A stretch of DNA of 64,000 nt. Source: an uncultured Sphingomonas sp. (GTDB lineage: Bacteria > Pseudomonadota > Alphaproteobacteria > Sphingomonadales > Sphingomonadaceae). Position numbers and translations under genes: made by a program. The notes under the pieces were generated by a model that was given only the letters and a program-made list of their open reading frames with translations, ran no database searches and had not been told where the DNA came from. The stretch lies in NCBI RefSeq assembly GCF_913062585.1, contig NZ_CAJXWX010000016.1, forward strand, positions 27,455 to 91,454, read 5' to 3'. This document shows, piece after piece, positions 40,156 through 48,945 of this stretch. Every line of letters starts with the position of its first letter. Within the stretch, counting starts at the first letter, position 1.

Positions 40156-40947
40156 ATGACGGTGTCCGCGATCGAGACCCTGCGGCAGCAGCGCCCGTCC
40201 CCTGACAGGCCGCTGCTGACCGGCCTGTTCCTGGAGGGGCGCGGGCGCGACATGATGACGCCCGAAGATGTGACGGTGCTGGAACACAGCATCGACGAGG
40301 TGCGTGCGATCCCCGCGCGGACGATCGTCATCCGTCGCGACGAGCGGGTCCGCCAGAGCAGCCTGCTGCTTGAAGGCGTGATGTGCCGCTACATGGACGA
40401 TCGCCAAGGCAATCGCCAGATCGTCGCCTTCCATGTGCCCGGCGATTTCGTCGACCTGCACGGCTTTGCGATGCGGCATCTGGACCATGACGTTGCGACG
40501 CTGACCCCGGTGCGGGTCGCGCTGGCGGGGCATGACCGGCTGGAGCGGATCGTCGCGGGCTATCCGCGCCTTACCCGGCTGCTCTGGTTCTCGACCCTGC
40601 TCGATGCGGCGATGCACCGCGAATGGGTGTTCCGCCTGGGGCGGCTGGAGGCAGATGGGCGCGTGGCGCACCTGTTCTGCGAGCTTCACGCCCGCCTGGC
40701 GATGATCGACATGGTGCGGGACGGGGCGTTTCGCTTTCCGGTGACGCAGATCGACCTGGCCGAGGCGTCGGGCATCACCCCGGTCCATCTGAACCGCGTG
40801 TTGCGCGCTCTGCGCGAGCGGGGGCTGATGACCTTCCGCAGCGGCAATGTCCATATACTGGACCTGGACGGGCTGGCGGCGCTGGCGGATTTCGATCCCG
40901 GCTATCTGTATGGCGGTGGCCCGACGCTGGAAAAGGGGGGCGCATGA
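40156..40947 (+). CDS. Crp/Fnr-family transcriptional regulator
   Basis: A 263-residue regulator. The cyclic-nucleotide-type beta-barrel covers about 45-140 (RTIVIRRDERVRQSSLLLEGVMCRY, VAFHVPGDFVDLHGFAMRHLDHDV). The C-terminal winged helix has QIDLAEASGITPVHLNRVLRALRERGLM. The usual N-terminal cysteines of an Fnr iron-sulfur cluster are absent, so it does not sense oxygen like Fnr itself. Such sphingomonad regulators are numerous and poorly studied. Its stop overlaps a 62-residue ORF as ATGA. Confidence 0.87.
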   Translation: MTVSAIETLRQQRPSPDRPLLTGLFLEGRGRDMMTPEDVTVLEHSIDEVRAIPARTIVIRRDERVRQSSLLLEGVMCRYMDDRQGNRQIVAFHVPGDFVDLHGFAMRHLDHDVATLTPVRVALAGHDRLERIVAGYPRLTRLLWFSTLLDAAMHREWVFRLGRLEADGRVAHLFCELHARLAMIDMVRDGAFRFPVTQIDLAEASGITPVHLNRVLRALRERGLMTFRSGNVHILDLDGLAALADFDPGYLYGGGPTLEKGGA

Positions 40948-41132
40948 CCTCGCCAGGATCGCCGGCGCAGGTGCATGACGAAGCGGGGCTCGCCACGGCC
41001 GAGCAGGGCATCGTGATGCTGGACGGGCCCAATGGCGTCGCGGTGTCGATGACGCCGTCCGCCGCGCGCCGGACGGGCGAGGGGTTGGTCGCCGCCGCCC
41101 GCGAGGCCGAGACGCAGTTGGGCGAACGGTAA
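40944..41132 (+). CDS. Small hypothetical protein coupled to the Crp/Fnr gene
   Basis: A 62-residue soluble protein (MTSPGSPAQVHDEAGL...) starting at an ATG that overlaps the regulator's stop. The middle reads EQGIVMLDGPNGVAVSMTP, with a sheet-like hydrophobic pattern, and the C-terminus AARRTGEGLVAAAREAETQLGER looks helical. No cysteines and no signal peptide are present. I do not recognise a family. Tight coupling suggests it works with, or modifies, the regulator. Confidence 0.6.
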   Translation: MTSPGSPAQVHDEAGLATAEQGIVMLDGPNGVAVSMTPSAARRTGEGLVAAAREAETQLGER

Positions 41133-41200
41133 GGGGAGCGGGCTTTACCCGTCCGATCAGCGGCTTATGATGACGCGGCGTTCATGAACGGGAGTGTTTT

Positions 41201-43318
41201 TTGCGTCATCTGCCTATCGCCGTCACCCTGGCGGCCCTTATGAGCACGTCCGCCACGGCGTCTCCCCCGCAGGCCGCGCAGGCCCCCGCGACCAATCCCC
41301 TGCTCAGCCCCTGGACCGGCCCTTATGGCGGGGTGCCACCCTGGGACAAGGTGAAGCCCGAACTCTTCCCCGCCGCCTTCGAGGCCGCGCTGGCCGAGCG
41401 GCGCGCCGACTATGAGCGGATCGCCAACGATCCCGCCAAGCCCAGCTTCGCCAACACCTTCGTGCCGATGCAGAATGCCGGGCAGACGCTGAACCGCGTG
41501 ATGACGCTGTTCGGGGTGATGACGGGCAGTATGAACTCGCCCGCCTATCAGGCGCTGGACCGCGAATGGTCGCCCAAGCTCGCCAAGGCGTCGGACGAGA
41601 TCACCTTCAACCCCAAGCTGTTCGCCCGGATCGAGGCGATCTACCGGGCGCGCGATACTTCCGGCCTCGATGCGCAGCAGAAGCGGCTGGTCACGCGCAC
41701 CTATGACAGCTTCGTTCGGCAGGGGGCGAAGCTGACCCCGGCGCAGAAGGCCGAGCTGTCCGCCTTCAACCAGAATCTCGCGATCAACTTCTCCGAGTTC
41801 TCGCAGCGGCTGCTGGCCGATGAAGGCACCGCGATCATCGTCACCGACGAGGCGCGCCTTGCGGGCCTGCCCGACAGCGTAAAGGCGGTCGCCAAGGCGG
41901 CGGCGGCCGAGCGTGGGAAGCAGGGCTGGGCGATCGTCAACACCCGCTCGGCGGTCGATCCGGTGCTGACCTTCGCCACCGACCGGGCGCTGCGCGAGCA
42001 GGTGTGGCGCGCCTTCACCAAGCGTGGCGACAATGGCGACATCAACGATACGAAGGCGACCATTGCCCGCATCGTCCGCCTGCGCGCCAATCGCGCGCAT
42101 CTGCTGGGCTTCAAGACCCATGCCGACTGGCGGATGCAGGACACGATGGCCAAGACCCCGGCCGCCGCGATGGACCTGATGATGCGCGTCTGGCCCGCCG
42201 CCAAGGCGCGCGTCGCCGAGGAGGTCCGCGACATGCAGGCGATCGCCGATAAGGACGGTGCGAAGATCACCATCGAGCCCTGGGACTATCGCTTTTATCA
42301 GGAAAAGGTCCGCAAGAGCCGCTACGATCTCGATCAGGCCGAGTTGAAGCCCTATTTCGAGCTGAACAACATCATCCAGGGTTCGCTCTATGCCGCGAAC
42401 CGGCTCTACGGCCTGGAGTTCAAGGAGATCACCGGCACGGTCCCGGTCTTCGAGCCCAACATGCGCGTGTGGCACGTCACCCGCAACGGCAAGGAGGTCG
42501 GCCTGTTCTACCGCGACGATTTCGCGCGGACGGGCAAGCGCTCGGGCGCCTGGGCCAACACCTATCGCGGCCAGCGTAACCTGCCGCCGGCGCAGAATGT
42601 CCTGTCGTCCAACAACAACAACTTCGCCAAGGGTGCGCCCGGCGAGCCGGTGCTCATCAGCCTGGACGATGCCGAGACGCTGTTCCACGAATTCGGCCAC
42701 GCGATCCATGCGATGCTGCAGAACGTCACCTATCCGGGGCTGGCGGGCACGCCGCGCGACTTTGTCGAATATCCCAGCCAGGTGAACGAGCATTGGCTGC
42801 TGACCCGTGACGTGCTCGACAAATATGCCCGCCACTACAAGACCGGCCAGCCCATGCCGCAGGCGCTGCTCGACAAGATCAAGGCGTCGGAAACTTTCAA
42901 CCAGGGCTTTGCGACGACCGAATATCTGTCCTCGGCGATCGTTGACATGAAGCTGCACACCGTGCCCGACGGCGTGGTCGATCCGGCGGCGTTCGAGGCG
43001 ACGACGCTGCGCGAGATCGGGATGCCCAGGGAACTCGTGATGCGGCACCGCCTGCCGCAGTTCAATCACCTGTTCTCGTCGGACAGCTATTCGGCGGGCT
43101 ATTACAGCTATCTCTGGTCGGAAACGATGGACGCCGACACCTTCGCCGCGTTCGAGGACGCGGGTAGCCCGTGGGACAAGGCGACGGCGGATCGCTTTGC
43201 GCGCATCCTGTTGTCGACGGGGAACGAGACGGACCGGGCGGAGGCATATCGCGCGTTCCGGGGCCGGGACCCGGACGTGAACGCGCTCCTGAAACAGCGC
43301 GGCTTCCCGACGAAGTAA
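41201..43318 (+). CDS. M3-family peptidyl-dipeptidase (Dcp-like), exported
   Basis: A 705-residue zinc metallopeptidase of family M3, which removes dipeptides from peptide C-termini. The signal peptide is MRHLPIAVTLAALMSTSATAS. The zinc site is HEFGHAIH (His about 496 and 500), with the third ligand downstream in FVEYPSQVNEHW. The C-terminal block RHRLPQFNHLFSSDSYSAGYYSYLWSE has the conserved tyrosines and histidine that bind the transition state. A TTG at 41201 is the start, with GGGAG upstream and a proper signal peptide. It would act in the periplasm. The gene stands alone. Confidence 0.92.
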   Translation: MRHLPIAVTLAALMSTSATASPPQAAQAPATNPLLSPWTGPYGGVPPWDKVKPELFPAAFEAALAERRADYERIANDPAKPSFANTFVPMQNAGQTLNRVMTLFGVMTGSMNSPAYQALDREWSPKLAKASDEITFNPKLFARIEAIYRARDTSGLDAQQKRLVTRTYDSFVRQGAKLTPAQKAELSAFNQNLAINFSEFSQRLLADEGTAIIVTDEARLAGLPDSVKAVAKAAAAERGKQGWAIVNTRSAVDPVLTFATDRALREQVWRAFTKRGDNGDINDTKATIARIVRLRANRAHLLGFKTHADWRMQDTMAKTPAAAMDLMMRVWPAAKARVAEEVRDMQAIADKDGAKITIEPWDYRFYQEKVRKSRYDLDQAELKPYFELNNIIQGSLYAANRLYGLEFKEITGTVPVFEPNMRVWHVTRNGKEVGLFYRDDFARTGKRSGAWANTYRGQRNLPPAQNVLSSNNNNFAKGAPGEPVLISLDDAETLFHEFGHAIHAMLQNVTYPGLAGTPRDFVEYPSQVNEHWLLTRDVLDKYARHYKTGQPMPQALLDKIKASETFNQGFATTEYLSSAIVDMKLHTVPDGVVDPAAFEATTLREIGMPRELVMRHRLPQFNHLFSSDSYSAGYYSYLWSETMDADTFAAFEDAGSPWDKATADRFARILLSTGNETDRAEAYRAFRGRDPDVNALLKQRGFPTK

Positions 43319-43328
43319 CGACCAACTC

Positions 43329-43453
43329 CTCCCCAAGCTTGCTTGGGGAGGGGGACCATCGCGTCAGCGATGGTGGAGGGGCAGGACGGACCGGCCATGC
43401 CCCTCCACCACGCCCTGCGGGCGCGGTCCCCCTCCCCATCAGAGATGGGGAGG
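43329..43453. repeat. Composite palindromic repeat (MITE/BIME-like)
   Basis: The 145-bp gap between convergent genes is made of nested hairpins. They are CTCCCCAAGC/GCTTGGGGAG (43329-43350), ACCATCGC/GCGATGGT (43355-43374) and CCTCCCCATC/GATGGGGAGG (43431-43453). The outer halves are inverted copies (GGGGAGGGGGACC versus GGTCCCCCTCCCC). The unit probably ends both converging transcripts, and is a mobile-type repeat of the genome. No gene is present in it. Confidence 0.7.
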
Positions 43454-43463
43454 AATTGCGGCG

Positions 43464-45542
43464 TTACAGCGCCTTCAACCGGATCGCCTGGCCGCCACCG
43501 GGGGCCAGCGACAGCGTCAGCGTGTCGCCCTTCTTCACCCGCCGAGTCTCGAACGCGATCGAATGCCGCGCCTCGGTCGCATAGGTCGCACCGGGCCCGT
43601 CCTTATAGACCTGCGCCTCGTACGTCTTGCCAGGATCGAGGAAATCGAGCGTCACGGTCAGCTCCCGCGCATTCTCGTCGGTGATCGACCCGACATACCA
43701 GTCGCGGCTCTTACGGTCGCGCCGCGCGAAGGTGACGTAATCGCCGACCTCGCCGTTCAGCACGCGGCTGTCCTCCCAGTCCACCGGCACATCCGCGATG
43801 AAGCGGAAGGCTTCCGGGTATTTCGCGTAATTCTCCGGCGTATCGGCCGCCATCTGCACCGGCGAATAGAGCACCACATACAGCGCCAGCTGCTTGGCGA
43901 TGGTCGACTGGATCGGGCTGTTGTCGCTGCCGGTCAGGCTGAGCACGCCCGGCGTGAAGTCCATCGGGCCTTCGAGCATCCGGGTGAAGGCGAGATTCGC
44001 CTCATGCTCGGGCGGGTTCTTGCCCGGCCAGGCATTATATTCCATGCCCCGCGACCCCTCGCGCGCCAGCCAGTTGGGATAGGTGCGGCGGAGGCCGGTG
44101 TCCTTGACCGGCTCGTGGCTGTCGATCGACACCTTATACTCGGCGGCGGCCTGAAGAACGCGGAGATGGTGATTCACCATCCACTGGCCCTCATGCCATT
44201 CGCGCGATACCGTGCCGTCCGCATTCACCCGCTCGATCTGCCCTGCATCGGCGACATAGCCGGTCTTGACGACATGCTCGCCATGATCGGCGGCAAACTT
44301 GAACGCGGGGTCGAACTGGCTCTCATAATGGCTGACCGCGCCGCCAGTCTCGTGATGGCCGATTAGCGAGACGCCCTTCGACTTGGCATATTTCGCCAGC
44401 GCGTCGGCATCGAAATCCTCTGCCGGGGTCGCGAACTGCATCGCCGAGCCATTGCCCGCCCAGTCGCCGTCCCAGCCGATATTCCACCCCTCGACCAGCA
44501 CGCCGGGGATGCCGTATTTGGATGCGAAGTCGATATAGGTCTTCACATTCGCGGTTGTGGCACCGTGACGCGGGCCCCGAGCCCAGCTCCATTCGCCCTT
44601 GATCATCTTCCACCAGACGCCGACGAACTTGCCCGGCTTCACCCAGCTGACGTCGCCCAGCTTGTTGGGCTCGTTCAGGTTGAGCATCAGGTGGCTCATA
44701 TAGAGCCCGCCCGCATCGGGGGCGATCAGGAAGGTGCGCCAGGGCGTTGTCCACGCGCCGGTCTTCACCACCTTGGGCGCGCCTGAGCCGGGGGTCAGGA
44801 CCGCCTTGAACCCATTCCCCTCGGTCTTCATCAGCGCCATGCTGGCATAGTCGACCAAGGCCGCCTCATGGATGGCGATATGCGTGCCGTCGTCCAGCTT
44901 CATGGTGATCGGCGTTGCGGCCGTGCCGACCGCCGTGATCGGCGTGCGGTTGTAGAGATATTCCTCGCGGTTCCAGAGGAAGGCTGGCTTCCACCAGGCG
45001 GTGCCGTTTTGCGCGATGTTGAACTCGGTCAGTTCTTCGGCGACGTCGGCCTTGGGAAGCGCCTGCTGCTCGGGAAATTCGTAGCGGAAGCCGACGCCGT
45101 CGTCCTGCACCCGGAACACCACGTCATAGCGGCGATGCAGTGCGCTCGATTCCATCAGGCGGACTCGCATCTCGCGATGGTTGTCGCGGATGGTGCGCCA
45201 CTCGCCCCAGGGTTGGGTCCAGCTGGTGTCGGACTTGGCGTGGGCGACGGACTCGATCTTCATGCCGCGCTCGATCTTGGGCGCGTCGGTGAACATCATG
45301 CCCAGCCGCGAGGGCGCGACGATCGCCTTGCCGTTACGGGCGATCATATAGACCGCGCGGCCGTCATTGTCGGTCGAGACCTGCACCGTGATCCGGCCGT
45401 CGGGCGAGGTCTCCACCGCGTCCGGTTGGCCTGCTGGCTTGGCGAATTTGAAGGTTTCGTTCACCGCCGGATCGGCGGGGCCGTTCTGGGCCTGGGCGAC
45501 AGAGGCCATAAGGCCCAGCCCGATGGCAATGGTCGTCTTCAT
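43464..45542 (-). CDS. GH97 alpha-glucosidase (SusB-like), exported
   Basis: A 692-residue GH97 enzyme. The signal peptide MKTTIAIGLGLMASVAQAQ is followed by the N-terminal beta-super-sandwich (to about 270). The barrel contains VLVEGWNIGWDGDW, IGHHETGG and VSIDSHEPVKDTGLRRTYPNW with REGSRGMEYNAW, which hold the catalytic and calcium-binding acidic residues. It would release glucose from alpha-glucans or oligosaccharides in the periplasm. Its ATG overlaps the GH13 stop as ATGA. It is the last gene of the alpha-glucan operon. Some GH97 members are alpha-galactosidases, but the context favours alpha-glucosidase. Confidence 0.9.
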   Translation of the reverse strand: MKTTIAIGLGLMASVAQAQNGPADPAVNETFKFAKPAGQPDAVETSPDGRITVQVSTDNDGRAVYMIARNGKAIVAPSRLGMMFTDAPKIERGMKIESVAHAKSDTSWTQPWGEWRTIRDNHREMRVRLMESSALHRRYDVVFRVQDDGVGFRYEFPEQQALPKADVAEELTEFNIAQNGTAWWKPAFLWNREEYLYNRTPITAVGTAATPITMKLDDGTHIAIHEAALVDYASMALMKTEGNGFKAVLTPGSGAPKVVKTGAWTTPWRTFLIAPDAGGLYMSHLMLNLNEPNKLGDVSWVKPGKFVGVWWKMIKGEWSWARGPRHGATTANVKTYIDFASKYGIPGVLVEGWNIGWDGDWAGNGSAMQFATPAEDFDADALAKYAKSKGVSLIGHHETGGAVSHYESQFDPAFKFAADHGEHVVKTGYVADAGQIERVNADGTVSREWHEGQWMVNHHLRVLQAAAEYKVSIDSHEPVKDTGLRRTYPNWLAREGSRGMEYNAWPGKNPPEHEANLAFTRMLEGPMDFTPGVLSLTGSDNSPIQSTIAKQLALYVVLYSPVQMAADTPENYAKYPEAFRFIADVPVDWEDSRVLNGEVGDYVTFARRDRKSRDWYVGSITDENARELTVTLDFLDPGKTYEAQVYKDGPGATYATEARHSIAFETRRVKKGDTLTLSLAPGGGQAIRLKAL

Positions 45543-47152
45543 GCAGTCATCTCCCGGATCGCCGCTCCGAACGCGCCAAGGCGTTCATCGGTGGCGTTAT
45601 TGATCTGGACCAGCACCCGTCCGCCGCGTGGCAGGGTGGCGGGAAGCTGGACGGGCGTGTCGCCCGTATTGAACAGGCAGAGCAGCCGCTGGCCGCCCTC
45701 GTGCCGCTCGAAGGCGAGCAGCTGGTCATCAGCGTGGAGCAGCGTCAGCCCGCCGCCCGCCAGCGCGGGTGTCTGGCGGCGCAGCTGGACGAGGCGGCGG
45801 GTGAGGTTCAGCAGCGAGTCCGGATCGCCATCCTGCCGGTTGACCGCCAGCGCGGCATGGTCGGGCCCGACCGGCAGCCAGGGTTCCGCGTCCGAGAAAC
45901 CGCCATTGATCGCATTGCTGCTCCACGGCATCGGCGTGCGGACCCCGTCGCGCGACAGGGTCAGCGGCCAGTTGGCGATCGCCTCGGGATCGACTAGCCG
46001 CTCGAAGGGCACATCGACCTGGGTCAGCCCCAGTTCCTCGCCCTGATAGAGAAAGGCGTTGCCGCGCAACGACAGCAGCAGCAGCATCTTCATCCGTGCG
46101 AACGCGTCGCGATGCTCGGGCGTGGTCCAGCGGGACACGGCACGCGGCGCGTCATGGTTCTCGAACGCCCAGCTCGGCCAGCCGACACCCGGCTCGGCGG
46201 GCCATTTCGCCAGCGCCTCGGCTACGATGCGCGGGGTCAGCCGGTCGGCATAGAGAAAGTCGAAGCCGTATGCGGTGTTCAGCCGGTGATCCCCGGCGGT
46301 GAACAGCTTCATCTCGCGATCGGCCTCGTCACCGCCGACCTCCGCCACGGTGAAGCGGTCGCCATACTCATCCAGCGTCGACCGGATCCGCTCCAGGAAG
46401 GGCACGATATCGGCATGGCTCTGATTGTAGAGCTTGACCTGGAAATCGAAGGGGCGCGTGCGCGTCTTGCCCGTGTCGGGGGCGGGTGGGTTATCGCGAA
46501 GGGTCGGCTCGTGCATCATGAAGTTGATCGCATCGAGGCGAAAGCCGTCCACCCCCCGGTCCAGCCAGAAGCGCGCGGTTGCCAGCAACTCGGCCTGCAC
46601 CTCGGGATGGTGGACGTGGAGCTGCGGCTGCTCCTTCAGGAAATTGTGCAGATAATATTGCCCGCGCCGCGCGTCCCAGGTCCAGGCGGGGCCGCCGAAC
46701 ACCGACTGCCAGTTGGACGGCGGCGAGCCGTCGGGCTTGGCATCGGCCCAGACATACCAGTCGGCGCGGGCATTGGTGCGGCTGGCGCGGCTTTCGGTGA
46801 ACCAGGGGTGCTCGTCGGAAGTGTGGCTGTACACCTGGTCGATGACGACCTTCACCCCAAGTTCGTGCGCGCGCGCGACCAGCGCGTCGAAATCCTTCAG
46901 CGTGCCGAAGATCGGATCGACATCGCGGTAATCCGCCACGTCATAGCCGAAATCCTTCATCGGCGAGGTGAAGAAGGGCGACAGCCAGATGGCGTCGACG
47001 CCCAGGCTGGCGACATGGTCCAGCCGCGCGGTGATGCCGGGCAGGTCGCCGATGCCGTCGCCATTGCTGTCGGCGAAGCTGCGCGGATAGATTTGATAGA
47101 ACACCGCGCCCTTCCACCAGGGACGCGGGGCAGTCGGAACGGTCTGGGTCAT
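45539..47152 (-). CDS. GH13 alpha-glucosidase
   Basis: A 537-residue cytosolic GH13 enzyme of the oligo-1,6-glucosidase/alpha-glucosidase group. It begins WWKGAVFYQIYPRSFADSNGDGIGDLPGI. The nucleophile Asp is in GVDGFRLDAINF, the acid/base Glu in FTVAEVGGDE and the third acid in AFENHDAPR. No signal peptide is visible. The ATG at 47152 overlaps the upstream stop by one base (TGATG). It would split imported malto- or isomalto-oligosaccharides to glucose. It works with the exported amylase and GH97 enzymes and the MFS transporter encoded nearby. Confidence 0.92.
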   Translation of the reverse strand: MTQTVPTAPRPWWKGAVFYQIYPRSFADSNGDGIGDLPGITARLDHVASLGVDAIWLSPFFTSPMKDFGYDVADYRDVDPIFGTLKDFDALVARAHELGVKVVIDQVYSHTSDEHPWFTESRASRTNARADWYVWADAKPDGSPPSNWQSVFGGPAWTWDARRGQYYLHNFLKEQPQLHVHHPEVQAELLATARFWLDRGVDGFRLDAINFMMHEPTLRDNPPAPDTGKTRTRPFDFQVKLYNQSHADIVPFLERIRSTLDEYGDRFTVAEVGGDEADREMKLFTAGDHRLNTAYGFDFLYADRLTPRIVAEALAKWPAEPGVGWPSWAFENHDAPRAVSRWTTPEHRDAFARMKMLLLLSLRGNAFLYQGEELGLTQVDVPFERLVDPEAIANWPLTLSRDGVRTPMPWSSNAINGGFSDAEPWLPVGPDHAALAVNRQDGDPDSLLNLTRRLVQLRRQTPALAGGGLTLLHADDQLLAFERHEGGQRLLCLFNTGDTPVQLPATLPRGGRVLVQINNATDERLGAFGAAIREMTA

Positions 47153-48945
47153 CAACGGGCCTCCGCCGCGCAAACGGCATAGCCGAAGGCGGGCAAGTCA
47201 AACATCAGGCTGCCAGGCGCGCCGGCAGTCGGGGCGCAGTGCCCAGCCATGGCAGTAAAACGCTGCGATGCCGTTTCAACCTGCACGGCCTGGGCGATGG
47301 CCTTGGCCGAGGTGTTGAAGGCGATCACATATTCGCGGCCGCTATCGGGATCGAAGCGCGATACCGCGAACAGCCCCGGCGCATCGCCGCGCGCGCGGAT
47401 CACCTGCCGCCCGCGAGTCAGCGCCGGGTTGGCGACGCGCAATCGGGCGAACGTCGCGATCTCGCGGTAAAGGGGGTGGGAGGGCACGAAGCTGTCGGTC
47501 GCGGTCGTCTTCGTCGTGCCGACCAGCCGGTTGTCGTTATAGCTGGCGACCTTGCTGGCGAACATGTCCTCACGCGCATCCTGGTCGTTGCCGTCGCCCG
47601 CAAAACCCTGTTCGTCGCCCGAATAGATGGTCGGCACGCCGCGCAAGGTCAGCAGCATCGCATGACCCAGTTCGACCCGCTTCAGGATTTCCTCGTCCGA
47701 GGCATTGGGGTTCGCCACGCGGACATCATGGGCGAAGCGGCCATGGTCGTGATTGCCGAGGAAAGTCGGCAATATGTCCGCCGTCGCCTCGCCCTTGGCA
47801 TAGAGGACATCGCCCTCGAACAGGCTGGCGAGGGTGCGGGTCGGCTTGTTCTCTGCGACCGTCTGGATCACCGCGTTCATGAAGGCGAAGTCGAGCACCG
47901 CCGGATAGTCGGCGATCTTCGTCCAGCGGGCGAGATAGCCGGGCTCCATGCCCGCCGTCACCTCGCCGAAGATGTGGAAGTTCGGAATGCCTTTCGCCTT
48001 GGCCCGCGCCAGCATCGCGGGCACGAAGGCGCGCCAGAAAGCAGGGTCGACATGCTTGGCGGTGTCGATGCGGAAGCCGTCGACCCCAAAGCGGTCGATC
48101 CAGCTGCCATAGATGTCGATCATGCCCGAAATGACGCGTGGATTCTCGGTGTAGAGATCGTCCAGCCCCGAAAAATCGCCCATCGTCGAACTCTCGTCCT
48201 CGAAGGTCGTGTTGCCGCGATTGTGATAATAGATCGGGTCGTTGAGCCAGGCCGGGGTCTTGGCGTTCTTCTCCGCCGCCGGGACGTAAGGTGTGTAGGC
48301 GTAGTTCGGATCGGTCAGCTTCGTGAAGTTCGCCGCCGTCTGCACCTCGTCGCCGACAAAGCCGGGATTGATCGCCGGTCCCTTCACGCCGCCGCGCCGC
48401 TGATAGGGATAGGTCGCAATGTCGCGGTAAGGGCAGGGTGAGCCTTCCGCGCACTCGCGATACTGGATCACGTCGGCGGTATGGTTGACGATGATGTCCA
48501 TATAGACCTTCATGCCCCGCGCGTGCGCGGCGTCGATAAAGGCGTGCAGGTCGGCCTCGCTGCCCAGATGCGGGTCGACCGTGGTGAAGTCAGTGATCCA
48601 ATAGCCGTGATAGCCCGCGCTCTCCTGCCCCTTGGCACCCTGCACCGCCTTGTTCTTGAAGATCGGCCCCAGCCAGATCGCGGTCGCGCCCAGTCCCTGG
48701 ATATAGTCGAGCCGCCTGGTCAGGCCCTTAAGGTCGCCGCCATGGTAGAAGCCCTTGTGCGTCGGATCGAAGCCAGTGGTCAGCGGGCCGCCCGTCAGGC
48801 CGCCGCGATCATTGGCGGTGTCGCCATTGTCGAACCGGTCGGGCAGGACGAAATAGATGACCTCGTCCTGGGGCAGGCGCTGGCGGTAATCCTGGGCGGC
48901 GAGCGGCGTGGCAGTCGCCAGCAGGGCGAGCAGCAGCTTTTTCAT
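47152..48945 (-). CDS. GH13 alpha-amylase family enzyme, exported
   Basis: A 597-residue GH13 enzyme with signal peptide MKKLLLALLATATPLAAQ. The order of conserved regions is MDIIVNHTAD (I), GVDGFRIDTAKHV with the nucleophile Asp (II), HIFGEVTAG with the acid Glu (III) and FLGNHDHGRF (IV). The opening IYFVLPDRFDNGDTANDRGG includes a calcium-binding loop typical of cyclomaltodextrinase/amylase groups. It would break starch or glycogen into maltodextrins outside the cytosol. Its start overlaps the halogenase stop by ATGA. Confidence 0.9.
   Translation of the reverse strand: MKKLLLALLATATPLAAQDYRQRLPQDEVIYFVLPDRFDNGDTANDRGGLTGGPLTTGFDPTHKGFYHGGDLKGLTRRLDYIQGLGATAIWLGPIFKNKAVQGAKGQESAGYHGYWITDFTTVDPHLGSEADLHAFIDAAHARGMKVYMDIIVNHTADVIQYRECAEGSPCPYRDIATYPYQRRGGVKGPAINPGFVGDEVQTAANFTKLTDPNYAYTPYVPAAEKNAKTPAWLNDPIYYHNRGNTTFEDESSTMGDFSGLDDLYTENPRVISGMIDIYGSWIDRFGVDGFRIDTAKHVDPAFWRAFVPAMLARAKAKGIPNFHIFGEVTAGMEPGYLARWTKIADYPAVLDFAFMNAVIQTVAENKPTRTLASLFEGDVLYAKGEATADILPTFLGNHDHGRFAHDVRVANPNASDEEILKRVELGHAMLLTLRGVPTIYSGDEQGFAGDGNDQDAREDMFASKVASYNDNRLVGTTKTTATDSFVPSHPLYREIATFARLRVANPALTRGRQVIRARGDAPGLFAVSRFDPDSGREYVIAFNTSAKAIAQAVQVETASQRFTAMAGHCAPTAGAPGSLMFDLPAFGYAVCAAEAR

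Noticed and set aside
40156..40947. Crp/Fnr protein as the oxygen sensor acting at the FNR box
   Set aside because: It has no N-terminal cysteine cluster for an iron-sulfur centre, and nothing links it to the distant box.
43319..43463. CRISPR-like repetition
   Set aside because: The repeats are inverted hairpin arms within one element, with no regular direct repeat and spacer units.
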